A model generated the notes under the pieces. It worked only from the letters and a program-made list of their open reading frames with translations. It was not told the DNA's origin and ran no database searches. Positions 33,501 to 41,293 of a DNA stretch of 60,884 bases are shown piece after piece (position 1 is the stretch's first letter; every line of letters begins with the position of its first letter). Both the position numbers and the translations under genes were made by a program. Origin of the DNA: CAZGBT01 sp964524025. Lineage in GTDB: Archaea; Aenigmatarchaeota; Aenigmatarchaeia; CG10238-14; EX4484-224. The stretch covers positions 1 through 60,884 of the forward strand of contig CAZGBT010000004.1 of the NCBI GenBank assembly GCA_964524025.1. The letters are read 5' to 3'.

Positions 33501-36500
33501 GCTTGCTTTGTAATCCGTTATATTTATGACCCCTTCGAACAATGCTGTATTTCTGATCGGGGTTTTATTAGTAAGTTGTATAGATATCCAATTTGCACTA
33601 ATACGATACCATGCATTGACTGCATCAATAGTAGAATTATCGCTAACATTAATTTCAATAGTGTAATTTTTATTATACTCAAAATAGGGTTTTGCTTCTA
33701 TCTTAACAAGTCTTGGAGGTTGCACGTCTGCGGAAGGAACGGTAAATTTTGCTTTTATTTGAGTAAGGTTCCAAACAGGATAGTTTGATGGAATGGTTAG
33801 ATTAACTAAATAAGTTCCATCCGCTGGTATATGGTAATCTAATGCTCTGTAATCCCACCACTCCCTAAAGGAACCGATGCCTGGGATTAGAACAATTGTA
33901 CCATTTTTGACGAGTTTGCCCGTCTCATTTAAATTTCCGTTTAACCATATCTCGTAAGTTGGAACAAGCGTTAAACCCACTTCTTCTAAGGCATCGGTCG
34001 CTCTCGATAACCACGAGTTACCCAAGTATCCTTTCAACAAATGACCGGCTAATTTTATTGTATTCATATCAACTTTAACGCTTGTCGGTTCAAAAGGCGC
34101 TGCCCCAAAGGTAACGTAGAGTTTATCACCAGCTTTTGGAGTAATCGAGCTAGAACGTTCTTCGTGTATAACATCGAGCAAAAATTGAAAGTCTGGATCA
34201 GAATGGGTTAAATAATTTATATTCATCGAGTTTGTTATAGACCAATTTGTTTCAAATCTAGCTGGTAAAGGATTTTCACCTTTAGCGTAATAGGTTCTGT
34301 TTAGAGGAACGCTAAGAATATAACCAGGAACTATCTCGATACAGAACCACTCACCACCGCGAGGACAAGGGTGAGTCCATAAGAAAAAGTTAATAAAAGC
34401 ATAAGACTCTTGGGCAGGATAATTGAACGAATAAGTATAATTACCCAGCTCATTAACTGAATAGTCTAAGATTGTTTGAGCACTCTCATTAATATTATGC
34501 AATATCCAGCCCATTGCGTACTGTTCTTCAGCGATGTAATATTCTCTAAATATTTTATGAATCACTTCCTCGAATTCCTTTTCGTCCAAATTCTCAAATT
34601 CATCTTTCCAACCAAACTCATCCCTGCTAGGAACTCCGTAGTAACGAATTACGACATCTGTATCAACCTTGTTATCGGGTTTGCTAGATAAGTAAATCGT
34701 TCTATTCCCGAGAAAGCCCCAGCCTAAGTATGTAAACCTTGCCGGATATGTCATCCAACGACTGTAATTCACTAGAAAATAATCGCCTGCTGTTGAATTA
34801 TAGCCTGGTACGTTAAAAATTTCTACAATGCCGCTATAGTAAGATTTTACTGAATAATTAAGCCCTAAGTCTAACCTAATATTTCTATTCGTTGAATTAT
34901 CATGATATACTATAACCTCGCTATATTCTGAAACATGGGGTTTTAAGTAAATAATAGTCGATTCGTTAATACCATCAGAATCCGTAGGTTGGTAAAACTC
35001 ATTAATTATTTTTTCCGAGTAATTAGAAATGAATCCCCAAGTTAATTCAAAGAGTTTTATCTGCCTTCCATCTAAACTTTCAGCATGAATTGTGAATGGT
35101 CTTGCATCGCTCAGATTTAAAATTGCTGTAACTTTGCTGCCAGGCTGAACTTCTATTTGCTTGATCAATATATAAGTTAGGGTATGATTTTCATTATCTC
35201 CTCGAACATAAATAGTATAATTTCCGCTTAGAACAGAGAAAGTATAATTATTGCCAGAAAAGTCTATACCTTGCTCTTTCCATTCTCGGAAAGTCATATC
35301 ATCGTTATGAATTCCTATGGATATTGGAGTAAGTTTAATTTTATCCTTAACTATAACTGTAAGCCAGGAAAGTTTGACGAAAGTGAAAGGAATTCTGTAT
35401 AAGTAGATTCCATCCGTAACGCTTATGTAACCGAAAAAGTATCCTTCCAAACCCGAAGTATTAACGGTTAGGAGAACTGTTGCGTTTTCTCCAGGAGGTA
35501 TTTCTAGAGAGGTCTCATTAAGAGATGCTGCATCATAAGTTTCTGGATTTCCGCCTAAATATCGGTAACCTATAACTTTTTCTGCTGTTAGATTTATGCT
35601 TATAGTATAATCTTTAAGGTTTTGAATAGTAAGTTCTGCGCTTATAATGGTTTGATTTATAAAACCAAAATTTATGGCTTGCGGATAGGTAGCGATAGAT
35701 GCATTATACGCTTTTATAACATCTATTCTTCCAGCTCCTTGGGTCCAAACATCATATCCCAAATCTTTAGAAGTAGACATCAAAACCGATCTAATTATTT
35801 CCGGTTTCCAATCAGGATGTGCTTCTAACAATAAAGCGGCTGCACCTGCTACATGAGGAGTAGCCATTGAGGTGCCACTCCATGCATCATATTTTCCGTT
35901 TAGTATAGTTGAGTTAATATCAACGCCCGGAGCAACCACTTCTGGTTTTAAAAGAACTTCATCTTTCCAAATTACTGGACCTCTTGAACTAAACCAAGCT
36001 ATTGAATCGGATTTGTCAGTTGCACCTACAGTTATAGCTTTTCTTGAAGTTCCAGGTGAGCTAATACTCTCATAAGTTCCATAATTTCCTGCAGCTACTG
36101 TAACAACCACTCCGGCAGCAACAGCGTTGTCGACAGCCGTACTTAATGGATCGTCAGGATTTCCAGGACCACCTAAACTTAACGAAATTATATCAGCGCC
36201 ATCTTCGACAGCCCTTTCTATCCCTTCTATCACCCAGGATTCGTATCCCGAACCTTCAGAAGTTAAGACTTTATAAGCTAATAAACTTACGCCAGGGGCA
36301 ACTCCTTTTAGACTTCCATTAGCTGCCGCTATGCCTGCGCAATGAGTGCCATGGCCATGATCGTCCATAGGATCGGAATCGTTATTTACTATATCCCAGC
36401 CACCTATTACCTTACATCCTGCGCCGAAGCATCCTCCTAAATCTGGATGAGTATAGTCTACTCCTGTATCTACAATCGCAATTTTTATACCTTTACCCGT

Positions 36501-37346
36501 AAAACCTAAATCCCATAGCTCGGTAGCGTTTATTAGAGGAACCGAGTCTGTAAGTAATACTTTCACTCTTTCGTCTTTCCAAACTTTTTTAACATAAGGT
36601 AACTTCTCTATGTCTTTCACTACTTTTTTAGGCAAAGAAATCGCAATTCCGTTAAAAACTTTAGTAAAACTAGTAAAATTCCTATGCTTCCCTAGCAGGT
36701 TGGCTATATTATCTACAACCTTTTGCTGAGTTTCACGTATTTTTCTTTCATAAATTTTCAGTTTCTGTTGGACAGTTCTTTTTAAAGCTAGTATTTCATT
36801 TTTTAACGCTAAAATTTTTTGTGAATCATTTCTTTGTAAACGAAAAAGCTCGGCCTCTTTTTCTTTAATCTTTAACTGCTTTTCTAACTCTATTTTTCTT
36901 AGCAGAAGAGGTTCTTCTTTTAATTCAATTATGTATCTTTCTTCAGATCGATTTTTGGAAAAACCCTTGAAATAAATTATTTTCTGCCTATTTTTTGGAT
37001 TGAAAAAAAGTAAGGGTTTATCTTGAAGTACCCGAGCCGGTATAAGAAAAGTAGAAAGATAATCTTTTTCTTGATTGGAAACTGTAATTGTCAGTATATT
37101 TTTGCTCAGTTTAAAAGTCAGTAAGTAATCCCATAGTTTTAATGTTTCATTCTTTTGTAAATCTACTACAATTATTCTTTCGGGTTCCCCTCCTTGAACA
37201 AAATCGTTATGTTCTGAAGGATTTAGTCCACTAGTTGGAGAGATTGCAAACAGGGAAAGAATAAAAATAAGCGTTATAATTTTCTTATGATCAAGAATAT
37301 GCATAATTACATTTTTGATTTGGATAATAATCGGCTTTTCTTTCAA
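30555..37346 (-). CDS. Giant membrane-anchored subtilisin-like serine protease
   Basis: 2263 residues. Signal sequence near residues 18-40 (an internal ATG at 37304 is an alternative start). The propeptide holds a long coiled coil (about 150-215). The S8 domain has Asp near 293 (IVDTGVDYTHPDL), His near 332 (HGHGTHCAG) and Ser near 492 (GTSMATPHVAG). About 1500 residues of beta-rich, N-glycosylation-motif-rich domains follow, including a jelly-roll-like segment, a CGDGYCNPDIGETC motif, a coiled coil (KKHKIADEECLRLLEEAKKA), one membrane span (FPVILISIVLVLSILAFILL) and a cytosolic domain of about 85 residues that looks like an OB-fold. Probably a cell-surface protease; substrates unknown. Confidence 0.88.
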   Translation of the reverse strand: MKEKPIIIQIKNVIMHILDHKKIITLIFILSLFAISPTSGLNPSEHNDFVQGGEPERIIVVDLQKNETLKLWDYLLTFKLSKNILTITVSNQEKDYLSTFLIPARVLQDKPLLFFNPKNRQKIIYFKGFSKNRSEERYIIELKEEPLLLRKIELEKQLKIKEKEAELFRLQRNDSQKILALKNEILALKRTVQQKLKIYERKIRETQQKVVDNIANLLGKHRNFTSFTKVFNGIAISLPKKVVKDIEKLPYVKKVWKDERVKVLLTDSVPLINATELWDLGFTGKGIKIAIVDTGVDYTHPDLGGCFGAGCKVIGGWDIVNNDSDPMDDHGHGTHCAGIAAANGSLKGVAPGVSLLAYKVLTSEGSGYESWVIEGIERAVEDGADIISLSLGGPGNPDDPLSTAVDNAVAAGVVVTVAAGNYGTYESISSPGTSRKAITVGATDKSDSIAWFSSRGPVIWKDEVLLKPEVVAPGVDINSTILNGKYDAWSGTSMATPHVAGAAALLLEAHPDWKPEIIRSVLMSTSKDLGYDVWTQGAGRIDVIKAYNASIATYPQAINFGFINQTIISAELTIQNLKDYTISINLTAEKVIGYRYLGGNPETYDAASLNETSLEIPPGENATVLLTVNTSGLEGYFFGYISVTDGIYLYRIPFTFVKLSWLTVIVKDKIKLTPISIGIHNDDMTFREWKEQGIDFSGNNYTFSVLSGNYTIYVRGDNENHTLTYILIKQIEVQPGSKVTAILNLSDARPFTIHAESLDGRQIKLFELTWGFISNYSEKIINEFYQPTDSDGINESTIIYLKPHVSEYSEVIVYHDNSTNRNIRLDLGLNYSVKSYYSGIVEIFNVPGYNSTAGDYFLVNYSRWMTYPARFTYLGWGFLGNRTIYLSSKPDNKVDTDVVIRYYGVPSRDEFGWKDEFENLDEKEFEEVIHKIFREYYIAEEQYAMGWILHNINESAQTILDYSVNELGNYTYSFNYPAQESYAFINFFLWTHPCPRGGEWFCIEIVPGYILSVPLNRTYYAKGENPLPARFETNWSITNSMNINYLTHSDPDFQFLLDVIHEERSSSITPKAGDKLYVTFGAAPFEPTSVKVDMNTIKLAGHLLKGYLGNSWLSRATDALEEVGLTLVPTYEIWLNGNLNETGKLVKNGTIVLIPGIGSFREWWDYRALDYHIPADGTYLVNLTIPSNYPVWNLTQIKAKFTVPSADVQPPRLVKIEAKPYFEYNKNYTIEINVSDNSTIDAVNAWYRISANWISIQLTNKTPIRNTALFEGVINITDYKASKLDLKIYISDSSGNHINYTISPIAIPAKQPVITISTPQEVVKGEESYIKGNLTAHNLRFEVFLNDTFLDAYKSESREYTSKHDYPRGWYNVSFKIPCTLSYGDVNLSLKFYGTGIYLPAKNRTTIKIIEPTFYVKKVVPIHSEVLINATLAGALLTINKSDLNWSWSKVMEEKEFYFIPRNYGNYTITLQFTTPCEEVNVTRILFANVTKPPKFESITIKPDYPTLRDDITIVISTQSEANHFVKGNISNETWQKPLDLIWKGKTYYDKLTGEPYNLTSCKECWDASFNLSPGMYNLSLILEDKAHQKAYWSKNVFVYPLANITFVSKDHKGESANRNISIAVGFLDETYKTFQINGSKEITLPNFTYFEPERNISLHIWLTYPEGTSVVFVNSTLDKEMGTISEYYEGRLFSGGKILYAFYAFKPSWEYESSLLMAQFNLTDLMDYSKLIESEDFEGLEGGELPVGWSTGGDAGKWGVTDREAFSGNFSVNAYLTELGLSWLSKTINLNERAMISFWYLKLPGSGDFIFYINQTPYLKISSEDGTNWTRFGAILEPGTYILNWTWQMEPLFEGTKPGSVYIDNFSIRSWSFKVWSCEDWDFAVKNCKVPFKQAEIMEEKIIGDFILIKAKSNTEAFAFGINQYCGDGYCNPDIGETCETCPADCGPCPIPSQPSYYSSQQIICNYKIGLIVPKLVEFEEGGKSFEIVVKNAGNCSLENIKILYFLYPECRNCEVLVSPREKSLLGVGEEIKSLVTLSNFTEGEYILNFLVTSSKTSAENSTKILVRVKREGIEAKKLIDQVEEFIKKHKIADEECLRLLEEAKKAYNGGDYEKAIKLAKQALKLAEDIVEKAEEVQKVEVKKFPVILISIVLVLSILAFILLKYYKTLSKRKTPEYFTKVKLISSSPLTHKGKKVMLEGKLSLIRKGEKGRIWYWFEDETGRIPVFTYEILKEGNGRIFGEVGEVGGIAFIKLEKFERFS

Positions 37347-37383
37347 TTGTAAAGATTTAACGATAATAATTCTAAATTAAGCT

Positions 37384-37759
37384 ATGAGAGAGGAAGTTAA
37401 GGCTTTTCTGACTCGTGCAAAAGAATTTTTCGAAGATGCAAAGTTTGATTTTAAAAACAAAAAATATAACTTAGCAGCCTTTCATTTGGAGCAAGCAGCA
37501 CAATTTTTAATAAAAGGCAAAATTGCTTGAAATTTTTGGAGATTTTCCAAAAATTCATGATTTAGAGGAGCTTTTAAGATTGCTTAGAAAAAAGTTCAAG
37601 AAAAAGCAAATTAAAAAATTTATTTCTGCTCATTCTTTTTAACTCTCAACTCTTTCAGATGCTTATGTAACCTCTCGCTACTTACCTTCAAAGAAATTTT
37701 CAAGAGAAATTGTAGAAAAATTGTTTGAAATTATTAAAAAATTGCAAAATTGCTTGAAT
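37384..37759 (+). pseudogene. HEPN-domain toxin remnant
   Basis: Starts MREEVKAFLTRAKEFFEDAKF and NLAAFHLEQAAQFLIKGKIA, the standard HEPN opening with the H-x-x-x-Q/E-A helix, then a stop. Shifting frame restores LLEIFGDFPKIHDLEELL, another stop follows HSF, and a further shift gives LSDAYVTSRYLPSKKF, the usual HEPN ending. At least two indels in 370 bp. It would be the partner of the MNT remnant downstream. Confidence 0.7.
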
Positions 37760-38100
37760 ATGGAAATCTATAACTTTTTGCTCAGACGCGAAAAATATTT
37801 TAAAAATTGGAAAAGGTATGCAAGAAAAATAAAAGAGAGAAGTAAAAGCTTTTGAAAGATGAAAAAATTAAAGTTATAGTTTTTGGATCTATTGTCAGAA
37901 ATGAGGCAACCCTTTCTTCGGATATCGATGTTGCAATAATTTCAGAAAAAGTTCCTGAAAAAGATTTAGAAAGGAATAAAATTTTGGCAGAAATTAGGAA
38001 AAGCATTAAAGGACCTTTTGAAATTCATCTGCTTAAACCAAAAACATGGAAGAATTGGTATTTAAGATTTGTGAAAAAGGATTGGACGGAAGTTAAGTAA
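37760..38100 (+). pseudogene. MNT nucleotidyltransferase antitoxin, frameshifted
   Basis: An ATG at 37760 opens MEIYNFLLRREKYFKNWKRYARKIKE, a typical N-terminal helix for these proteins, and stops at about 37855. One frame over, from about 37849, the core continues DEKIKVIVFGSIVRNEATLSSDIDVAII with the GSxxR...DxD nucleotidyltransferase motif and runs to 38100. One indel in the AAAAGCTTTT stretch near 37845 would rejoin them. It pairs with the broken HEPN gene upstream; an intact homologous pair is at 55942-56618. Confidence 0.7.
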
Positions 38101-38234
38101 AAAATATGATTGGAAAATCAAAAAAGAGGTAGACAACCGTGAGGATAAAAAGAAAATTAACCTCAAAGGAAACAAAAAACTTATAGAAAAAGTTGGAAAG
38201 TGTAATAAGACGGAAAATTTTACTTAAGGAGATT

Positions 38235-38357
38235 ATGAGAGATTGGATCAGGAAGAAGAAAAGAAATGATATAATCACTCAAGCCCTCTTTTTCCTAAAA
38301 AAAGGGTTGAAGGGAAAGAAATGGAAATTTAAAAGAGAGGAAATCTATGAAAGGTAA
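38235..38357 (+). CDS. Short VapB-like antitoxin or remnant
   Basis: 40 residues, MRDWIRKKKRNDIITQALFFLKK and a basic tail KFKREEIYER. Its stop overlaps the ATG of a broken PIN-domain gene at 38347, the usual antitoxin-toxin arrangement. It is short for a VapB, so the 5' part may be lost. Confidence 0.35.
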   Translation: MRDWIRKKKRNDIITQALFFLKKGLKGKKWKFKREEIYER

Positions 38358-38620
38358 AATTTTCTTTGATACTCCATTTTAGTTTATGCGTTCACATTCG
38401 ATGAACGAAAAACGCAAAAAATGCAAAAGACTAGTTGAGAGGGTCTTTAATGGTTTCGTTAAAGGTGTTATTTCAAATCAAGTGCTTGCTGAATTATTCT
38501 TTGTTCTTACTAAAAAGAAAGGTATTGAAAAAGAAAGGCTGAAATAATAGTAGATATCCTCATTCTTTCAAAAATTAAAAGAAAACCTAGATCAAAAAAA
38601 GTTTTTATAAACTTGACCCA
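38347..38620 (+). pseudogene. VapC-like PIN toxin remnant
   Basis: Begins MKGKIFFDT, then after a frame change ILVYAFTFDERK, then after another KRLVERVFNGFVKGVISNQVLAELFFVL, then AEIIVDILILSKIKRK. These match the first two thirds of a PIN domain (D near the start, a later E in the Q-V-x-x-E helix). Three frame changes in under 300 bp and no C-terminal D-A-x-I block: a dead gene. From there to 38717 I see no further coding signal. Confidence 0.55.
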
Positions 38621-38717
38621 CTAGTTGATATTAAACCGAATCAACAATTCAATCCACAAACACCTTGTTTAACTTTGATAAACTCCAAATTTAGAGAAGA
38701 AAAATTGAATTTATTGA

Positions 38718-39887
38718 CTACTTAATTCCTAAAAAACCAATTAAAAGCGAAAGAAAACTTAGAAAGAGCGAGAAAACCAACATAACTCTATAAACCTTGG
38801 AATCGAGTATCCTTACCAGAATTGATAGGGAAGTTTTTTCTGCCTTCTCCTCCATTTCCGCTAGCTCCTTAAAATAAGGACGTACTATTTCCTCAATCTT
38901 AGCTGGAATAATTGACTTTCCAAGTTTTATTTTTCCTTGCTTTATTAGCCGAAGCATCGTTATGTAGAAAGCCGGCTTAAACAAGATAAAACCCGTCACT
39001 GGTACAAACCCTATAAAGAAGAGGGTTATAACTGCCATTGTAATCTGTGATATCATGTAGCAAGACGTCCTAGGCGGACACAGAGAAAATGGATTGACAA
39101 AATAAACGAAGATGAGAAGAATAATTGCAGAAAGAAAAAGCAATAAAAAGAACACTAGCAAAGCAATATTCTCTCCATAGAAACTTTCGAAGGGTGTTCT
39201 TTTCCATATTCCATAAGCCTTTGCGAATGCTTTTGGAAGGGGAATTTTCTCAGCGATATATATAACAAAAGTCCATTCTATAAGAGCACTACCAAATCTT
39301 GATATTATATGTGATAGAGCTTTGCTTATCTTTTCAACTCTCTCCGCTAAAGATTCAAGCAAAGATGATAGAAGAGTCTGTATCGTCCCATAGAAAACTA
39401 ATTTATCTCTTACCCTCCAACTTAGCCTCAGGGCCTCTCTCATTCCTATTTTCCTCTCAGCAGAAAAAAGGAAAATCGGAGCACCTCTTAAAGCCGCTAT
39501 TGGGTAGAGAAGGAGGGGGAAAGATATCATAAAGGGTGGAAGTATTAATAGGAAGAGATACTTCTCTAGACTTGGAAAAAAGAAAATAGGGAAAAGCCAT
39601 CCAATAAGAAGAAAAAAGAAGATTCCCAAAACGGAGAGTACGACAGCTGTAAAAAGGAATGATAAAGTAAACAAAGATTTTACTACGTAGAATTTATGTT
39701 TTAACATTCTTTTCAACACAATTTCTCCAAACTTGCTTCCTCTCCAGAAAATATAAACAGAAAGCGCTGCAAAGATTGCATTAAGAAGAAGTTTTACTTC
39801 ATATGCGGATAGGAAACGATAAAGATTGACGATTATGTAAAAGCAGACCCCTAAGATATAAACAAGAGTTAGGGCCTTTGCTATCAC
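38718..39887 (-). CDS. Polytopic membrane protein of unknown family
   Basis: 389 residues with about eight hydrophobic segments and a cytosolic loop near residues 295-345 (IKQGKIKLGKSIIPAKIEEIVRPYFKELAEMEEK). Segments such as KKSALRLSWRVRDKLVF-like loops and the FKPAFYITMLRLIKQG turn recall archaeal DUF6159/YIP1-type integral proteins, but not well enough to name it. Flanked on both sides by toxin-antitoxin material. Confidence 0.55.
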   Translation of the reverse strand: MIAKALTLVYILGVCFYIIVNLYRFLSAYEVKLLLNAIFAALSVYIFWRGSKFGEIVLKRMLKHKFYVVKSLFTLSFLFTAVVLSVLGIFFFLLIGWLFPIFFFPSLEKYLFLLILPPFMISFPLLLYPIAALRGAPIFLFSAERKIGMREALRLSWRVRDKLVFYGTIQTLLSSLLESLAERVEKISKALSHIISRFGSALIEWTFVIYIAEKIPLPKAFAKAYGIWKRTPFESFYGENIALLVFFLLLFLSAIILLIFVYFVNPFSLCPPRTSCYMISQITMAVITLFFIGFVPVTGFILFKPAFYITMLRLIKQGKIKLGKSIIPAKIEEIVRPYFKELAEMEEKAEKTSLSILVRILDSKVYRVMLVFSLFLSFLSLLIGFLGIK

Positions 39888-40035
39888 ATTTAATATCTTT
39901 CTTAAGGTATTTTATCTCCTTTTAAGCATCTTAATTGCAATCTCAGAAATATAAGTATTTAGGTTAAAAGAGGGAAAAGCGAGATTTAACAAAAGAAGAG
40001 TAGAATTAATCACAATTCTTTGCTTCTTAATTCTT

Positions 40036-40054
40036 TGGTTTCTAGAAATTCTTG
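40036..40054. repeat. 19-bp repeat, copy 1
   Basis: TGGTTTCTAGAAATTCTTG, exactly repeated at 57840-57858, containing the palindrome TTTCTAGAAA. This copy is 52 bp upstream of the small basic protein gene at 40106. From 39888 to 40105 I see nothing else apart from an AT-rich promoter region. Confidence 0.8.
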
Positions 40055-40105
40055 ATTTAGTTTGAGTTAAAAATAATTAATTCACAAAATGCTAAATTTT
40101 CAAAT

Positions 40106-40255
40106 ATGAGTAAAAAAAGAAGTAGGAAAAGAATTTACAATCCTGTGACTGGTAAGTATTATTCTGTCAGACAACGGACAACAAAAAAAGGTAAAAAAGG
40201 TCAGATAATTGGTCTTTGGACATCTAAAAAGAAGAGAAAAATTATCTGGTGGTGA
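40106..40255 (+). CDS. Small basic protein, putative antitoxin
   Basis: 49 residues, about one third Lys/Arg: MSKKRSRKRIYNPVTGKYY, then TKKGKKGQIIGLW and a basic end KKKRKIIWW. It overlaps the following PIN-domain gene (stop at 40253-40255, PIN GTG starts at 40249 or 40252). The charge, size and overlap fit a nucleic-acid-binding antitoxin. No family recognised. Confidence 0.5.
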   Translation: MSKKRSRKRIYNPVTGKYYSVRQRTTKKGKKGQIIGLWTSKKKRKIIWW

Positions 40256-40910
40256 AAATTGGAAAAAAGTTAAAGATAGCTTTAGATAGTAATGTAATTG
40301 CTTATTGGAGCCTAGGAAAGAAAATATTACCAAAGATTTTTGAACATTTTAAAATTCCAGAAGAATTTTTAATTGTTTATCAAAAAAGGTATGAAAACTC
40401 GATAAATCTTATTGAAAATATCATTAATCAAAAAATTCCTTCTGTAGAATGGAGAATTTATGAGCTTAGTTATTTTGAAATACTTAATGCAGTAAAAGAG
40501 GAAATAAAAGCTATTTTACTTTTTGTGAAAGGCCATCCAATTTCAAGATGGACGGATAGAAGATTACATGCACAACTTAAAGTAACTGAAAATTTTGTAA
40601 AAGAGATTAAGGAATTGACTTTTAAGAGTTTCGATCTTCTTTTTGAGAAAAAGATAGAGNNNNNNNNNNACTAATATCTTTTGACGATAAAGAACTATTA
40701 GATTTATTTTCTTATCTTTTATTGATTTTTCCTGATCTTAAGACTCACGACGCTCTTCTTATTTCAAATTGTATTTTGGATGAAGTGAACTATTTTGTAA
40801 CCAACGATCGTACTTTAACTAAAAAATCAAAAAGTATTAAAAAACTTACAGAAGGTAAAACTGCAATAATTTCACCAACTAGAGCTTTACAAATAGCAAA
40901 AGGTATATAG
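40252..40910 (+). CDS. PIN-domain ribonuclease-like protein, interrupted by a 10-N gap
   Basis: Starts KIGKKLKIALDSNVIAYW, where LDSNVI supplies the first PIN aspartate. The part after the gap has FPDLKTHDALLISNCIL and YFVTNDRTLTKKSK, the third and fourth acidic positions of PIN domains. The two parts are out of frame with 10 N counted, but the gap length is nominal. At about 220 residues it is longer than a VapC. Possible toxin of the pair with the 49-residue gene. RNase activity is inferred. Confidence 0.6.
40660..40669. other. Assembly gap of 10 N
   Basis: Interrupts the PIN-domain gene. The reading frame resumes if the true gap is 8 or 11 bases rather than 10. Confidence 0.95.
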
Positions 40911-40990
40911 TTTTTGAAGGAAGAATATTCAATACTCATACTCTCTTTGAATAGCAGCTATTTTGATTGTTCAAAAAGTGATGAGTAAAA

Positions 40991-41011
40991 TTTGAACAAT
41001 ATTTGTTCAAA
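40991..41011. repeat. Perfect inverted repeat TTTGAACAA-TAT-TTGTTCAAA
   Basis: Two 9-bp arms around TAT. Half-sites recur close by: TTGTTCAAA near 40968-40976 (direct) and TTTTTGAACA near 41047-41056 (inverted). It lies in the 282 bp between the PIN gene and the 3' end of tRNA-Glu, a region with no gene that I can support. Confidence 0.7.
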
Positions 41012-41192
41012 AAATTATGATTTTTGACAATGTTAGAAACACCCGATTTTTGAACATGAGCTTAAACTTTAATCTTTCAACTAACTTTAATGACCTCCGC
41101 CAGCTCCGCAACAAAGTTTATTCTTCCTTTCATCGCATGTATACTTTTTATTTCTATAGAAATCAAAAATGGCACTATACCCAGAAAATTTA

Positions 41193-41267
41193 TGCCCCCG
41201 CCGGGATTTGAACCCGGGTCTCCAGCTCGAGAGGCTGGCATCCTTGGCCGGACTAGACGACGGGGGC
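41193..41267 (-). tRNA. tRNA-Glu (anticodon CTC)
   Basis: 75 nt. Acceptor GCCCCCG pairs with CGGGGGC, the anticodon stem CCAGC/GCTGG encloses CTCTCGA giving CTC, D-arm region CGTCTAGTCCGGCCAAGGA, T arm CCGGG-TTCAAAT-CCCGG, discriminator A. CCA not encoded. Its 3' side faces the accessory strip 37.4-41.2 kb, a common situation for integration next to tRNA genes, but no duplicated tRNA end is visible. Confidence 0.96.
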
Positions 41268-41293
41268 TCAAAAATAATTTGTGTTTCTAAAAT

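Noticed and set aside
37384..41267. Integrated element bounded by tRNA-Glu
   Set aside because: Accessory content next to a tRNA is suggestive, but no duplicated tRNA 3' end and no integrase are visible.
41017..41290. Three overlapping open frames of about 65 codons on both strands
   Set aside because: They run through the tRNA-Glu gene and have no promoter or family pattern.
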